Below, piece by piece: positions 61,142 through 64,000 of a stretch of DNA of 64,000 bases. Both the position numbers and the translations under genes were made by a program. The DNA lies in NCBI RefSeq assembly GCF_963676685.1, contig NC_092346.1, forward strand, positions 76,771,821 through 76,835,820. The letters are read 5' to 3'. Source of the stretch: Mytilus edulis. Lineage: Eukaryota; Mollusca; Bivalvia; Mytilida; Mytilidae. Under the pieces are notes generated by a model that was not told the DNA's origin, did no database searches, and saw only the letters and a program-made list of their open reading frames with translations. Each line of letters opens with the position of its first letter. Within the stretch, counting starts at the first letter, position 1.

Positions 61142-63112
61142 TTATAATTTTGCCGAGGTCAAATACTCTTTCACGTTCTTATGTTTACGATAAGCAATCA
61201 TAGGTGGTCTTGGAAATAAATTCTTAGCAGTTATATCATTTTCTATTAACTGCCAATGTTTTCTTATTCGTCTTCCCAATTGTTTGAATAGTGGATTAAA
61301 TTTAGTTGCTAGAACTAGTGGTGGACAGTTTTGTTTATTTCTTTTTTTATAACATAATGTATTCAATCTGTTTTTTCTCAATGCTTTATCTATTAGTGGA
61401 TTAATTTCATTTTCCGAGTATCCTCTTAGTGTAAGTTTTTGTTTGAATATTCTTATCTGTTTGTCGAGGTCATCTCTGTTACAACACGATCTAATGAACC
61501 TTGTAATTTCCCCAATTATAAATCCTTTGAATACAGATGCTGGGTGAGCAGACGATTTTTCTAGGTATTGGTAATTATCTGTAGGTTTGCGATATAATTT
61601 GACATCTAATATCTTTTCTGTTTCAAATCGGGTTCCTTTAAATATTGTTACATCCAAAAATTGTATTTCATTATTAGAGATTTCATGTGTAAATTTTAAT
61701 AGTGGGTGAATACTATTTGCAATTTGGTAAAATTCCTTAAGAGACTGTTCGCTTCCTTTGAATAATAAAAATCCATCATCCCTGTAGACAGAAAGAAGAG
61801 AAATGTCAGACGAGTATGGGAACCGTTTCAATATTGCAGAAACGATTTCATATATTCTTATATCTGTTAAACTTGGCGACATTGGGGATCCCATTGGAAC
61901 CCCAACTTTCTGTTTGAAGATTTGTCCATTGAATTCAAATTCATTATTTGCAAGGGAAATTCGTAGTAATTCCAGTAAAGCCTTTTTGGGTGGCACTGGG
62001 ATGTCAAATTTACACTGCATTATTAATGGCCACGCTCTGTCGATTGCATTAATAATTTCAGTATGATGTAGATTGGTGTACATGCTTGAAATATCAAATG
62101 AGCTCATTAATATGTCTGCTGGTGCTCTTATTTTTTCCAATTTGTTTATGAAGGAAGTTGTATCTTGTGTGTATGTCCAAAATTTATTGACAACTGGTTT
62201 GATAAAATAATCGATATATTGTGCAATTTTTTCCAATGGGCTATTACATAAGGATACGATTGGTCTTCCTGGGACGTTTACATTCTGTAAATGATTGATA
62301 TCAGTTTTAATCTTTTCTCTATCCGATTGATTGATTTTATGAAGTTTTGGTAGGAAGTATAGTCTCCCTAATCGTTTTCCCTGGTCATTTATTAGAAACT
62401 TAAATGTAACTTCATCAATGTATGATTCATTGTGTAGACGATGAATAATAGTGTTGATACTGTTTAGTACTTCTGTTGTATGAGATTCGTAAATTCGTTC
62501 ATAGTGTACATTGTCATTTAATTGGTCATTTGCCATTTTAATATATAGCTCTTTATCAAGAACAACTGTTGAGGAGTTTTTATCTGCCTTTTTGATAATT
62601 ATACGATCGTTTGAACGTAGTGATTGTAATGCTTTTCTTTCATGTTTAGGCAGGTTGTCCTTAAATGATTTAATTTGTATTTTTTCCAATTCAATTCTAG
62701 TTGAAAATAAATAATTTTCAATTGCATTATTAGCCAAGTATGGCTTATAACCACTTTTGGAAAGAAATGGATGACGATTGTACTGGTGAGATCCATTATC
62801 AAAATGATATTTGCATCTCATTTTACGGGCTAGTTCATTGAAGTCATTTATGAGAGTTTTCTTAGCGTGTCGAAGATTTGGACTAGGAATGAATTTTAGT
62901 CCTTTCGCTAAAACTAGAATTTCAGCATTACATAGCTTTTCTTTTGTGAATATATCAACATATTTTGCAGCTCTCTGTACTTTTTCCGTGTGTTTATATT
63001 GTCTTCTTTTGTGTTGTCGGTTTATATTGTATATTTTTCTTTTTTCTTTATTTTTAGCAATTTTGCGTTTCTTATCCCTAGCTTTGAACGATCTATTCTT
63101 TCTATTCGACAT
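61142..63112 (-). CDS. Penelope-like element reverse transcriptase, intact ORF without GIY-YIG
   Basis: 656 codons from ATG 63112 to TAA 61142. The N-terminus is very basic (KKRKIAKNKEKRK). RT motifs follow: 'GRLYFLPKLHKINQ', 'VPGRPIVSLCNSPLEK', palm A 'SSFDISSMYTNLHHTEI', 'QKVGVPMGSPMSPSLTDIRI', catalytic 'SVYRDDGFLLFKG', then 'EIQFLDVTIFKG', 'DVKLYRKPTDNYQYL', 'SSAHPASVFKGFIIGEITRF' and 'RPPMIAYRKHKNVKEYLTSA'. In canonical Penelope proteins the last motif (…iafrr.knl.dlLv.akl) is followed by a GIY-YIG endonuclease. Here the ORF stops right after it, only about 67 bp before the ribozyme. An uninterrupted frame suggests recent activity or selection. The element would prime at existing ends or use an endonuclease in trans (inference). 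Confidence 0.88.
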   Translation of the reverse strand: MSNRKNRSFKARDKKRKIAKNKEKRKIYNINRQHKRRQYKHTEKVQRAAKYVDIFTKEKLCNAEILVLAKGLKFIPSPNLRHAKKTLINDFNELARKMRCKYHFDNGSHQYNRHPFLSKSGYKPYLANNAIENYLFSTRIELEKIQIKSFKDNLPKHERKALQSLRSNDRIIIKKADKNSSTVVLDKELYIKMANDQLNDNVHYERIYESHTTEVLNSINTIIHRLHNESYIDEVTFKFLINDQGKRLGRLYFLPKLHKINQSDREKIKTDINHLQNVNVPGRPIVSLCNSPLEKIAQYIDYFIKPVVNKFWTYTQDTTSFINKLEKIRAPADILMSSFDISSMYTNLHHTEIINAIDRAWPLIMQCKFDIPVPPKKALLELLRISLANNEFEFNGQIFKQKVGVPMGSPMSPSLTDIRIYEIVSAILKRFPYSSDISLLSVYRDDGFLLFKGSEQSLKEFYQIANSIHPLLKFTHEISNNEIQFLDVTIFKGTRFETEKILDVKLYRKPTDNYQYLEKSSAHPASVFKGFIIGEITRFIRSCCNRDDLDKQIRIFKQKLTLRGYSENEINPLIDKALRKNRLNTLCYKKRNKQNCPPLVLATKFNPLFKQLGRRIRKHWQLIENDITAKNLFPRPPMIAYRKHKNVKEYLTSAKL

Positions 63113-63214
63113 GATTGGATGATAAGTTTTCCTAATGTGCTTATTCTTATAAACATATAATCATTTACGTCTATGAGTTTGAATTGAGATAGGTTAGCTT
63201 ATAATCTCTAATTG

Positions 63215-63650
63215 TGAGATATACGCTGTATTGAATTTCTATGGTGAAATATAGTAAAGAATCAATCTCCCTTTTTTTAGAATTTTTTTCCCTGATTGCG
63301 AAAAAATCTTCTCAGAGATGATATCTATAAGCGTATATATTTTGTATCTTTAAATTGTATACATTGATCTCGTTTTTTAGAAGTTTTTTTCTATTTCGAA
63401 AAAAATCTTCTCAGAGATGATATCTATAAGCGTATATATTTTGTATCTTTAAATTGTATACATTGATCTCGTTTTTTAGAAGTTTTTTTCTATTTCGAAA
63501 AAAATCTTCTCAGAGATGATGTCTATAAAAGATAATCTTGTTTCTTTAAAATTTTCCACATCGATTTGGTTTTTTAGAAGTTATTTTCCTTTTTGAGAAA
63601 CCTTCTCTCAGAGATGATGTCTATAAGAAATAATCGTGTTTCTCTGAAAT
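63215..63650. repeat. 99 bp minisatellite, about four copies
   Basis: 'CTCAGAGATGATATCTATAA' recurs at 63311, 63410, 63509 and 63607, spacing 99, 99 and 98. The middle units look identical; the outer ones are diverged. It lies upstream of the Penelope-like ORF and may be part of its 5' region. Not CRISPR: there are no unique spacers. Confidence 0.8.
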
Positions 63651-64000
63651 TTGCAAAGCACTAAAAGGCACGCTAACATCGCGTGGGAAAGAAAGTGTAT
63701 ATACGTGTTGGTTTGTGATTGGTACGTGAATATCTTCAGGAATTGTTGAAGACCCAAGGAAAGAGTTGATTGGTTAATGAAAAGCATCATATGTTGAACT
63801 GAACTACGTCACACAGTGTATGACTAATCTCTCAAATACTGAAATTATTTGTCATATAATGTAACTTCTAAACATCCTAAATAATATCTAATAAAGATAC
63901 AAGCATAGTAGTATTTTATATAATTTAATGCAATAATATGAATTAGTAACAGTAATATTACATGTGAATATAAATTTATCAGCTGTTATAGAATCTCACA
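63651..64000. other. Nothing recognised
   Basis: AT-rich end of the window. Confidence 0.4.

Noticed and set aside
63215..63650. Regular repeats that might suggest a CRISPR array
   Set aside because: Units are directly adjacent with no unique spacers, and the DNA is eukaryotic.

Overview
This window is nuclear DNA from an animal, most likely a marine bivalve close to Mytilus. The evidence is AT-rich sequence, small spliced exons in long introns, and dense repeats of kinds I associate with mussels: Penelope-like reverse transcriptases, DIRS, Polinton, PIF/Harbinger MITEs and hammerhead-ribozyme repeats. No species can be proven from sequence alone.

Two host genes can be read exon by exon. 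(1) Positions 2334-37350, + strand: the 3' part of an ankyrin-repeat gene whose repeats resemble the C-terminal ankyrin tail of animal glutaminase. Twelve exons with perfect splice phase form four copies of the same three-exon module and end in a stop codon followed by a polyadenylation signal. The 5' end lies outside the window. (2) Positions 47561-52440, - strand: a complete four-exon gene for a DsbA/FrnE-family thioredoxin-fold oxidoreductase. The first cysteine of its CxxC redox motif is encoded by in-frame TGA, and the 3' UTR folds into a canonical SECIS hairpin. It is therefore a probable selenoprotein (UPWC) and the best candidate here for an undescribed system.

The rest is mobile DNA. 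An almost 10 kb Polinton-derived unit (21917-31768) sits in the penultimate intron block of the ankyrin gene and has two inverted arms of about 2.5 kb, each carrying a packaging-ATPase gene and an integrase gene, all broken. It was itself invaded by a PIF/Harbinger MITE with a second MITE nested inside, and holds a MULE transposase relic. Positions 39150-41575 hold two reverse-transcriptase relics, 41684-46236 a decayed DIRS retrotransposon with a tyrosine recombinase, and 52999-54546 a hAT-like remnant with a MITE inside. Positions 60162-63112 hold an apparently intact Penelope-like element: a 656-codon RT ORF with no GIY-YIG domain, followed by a 451 bp tandem repeat.

Self-cleaving RNA motifs are a second theme. 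The Penelope-like element carries a type III hammerhead ribozyme whose predicted cleavage point is exactly the edge of the tandem repeat. Minimal hammerheads of the mussel retrozyme type occur at 8314, 19688, 33320, 48521, 49837, 50206 and 50507. The last four lie within introns of the selenoprotein gene, three of them as a near-tandem series. Stretches not listed below as features showed nothing I could support.
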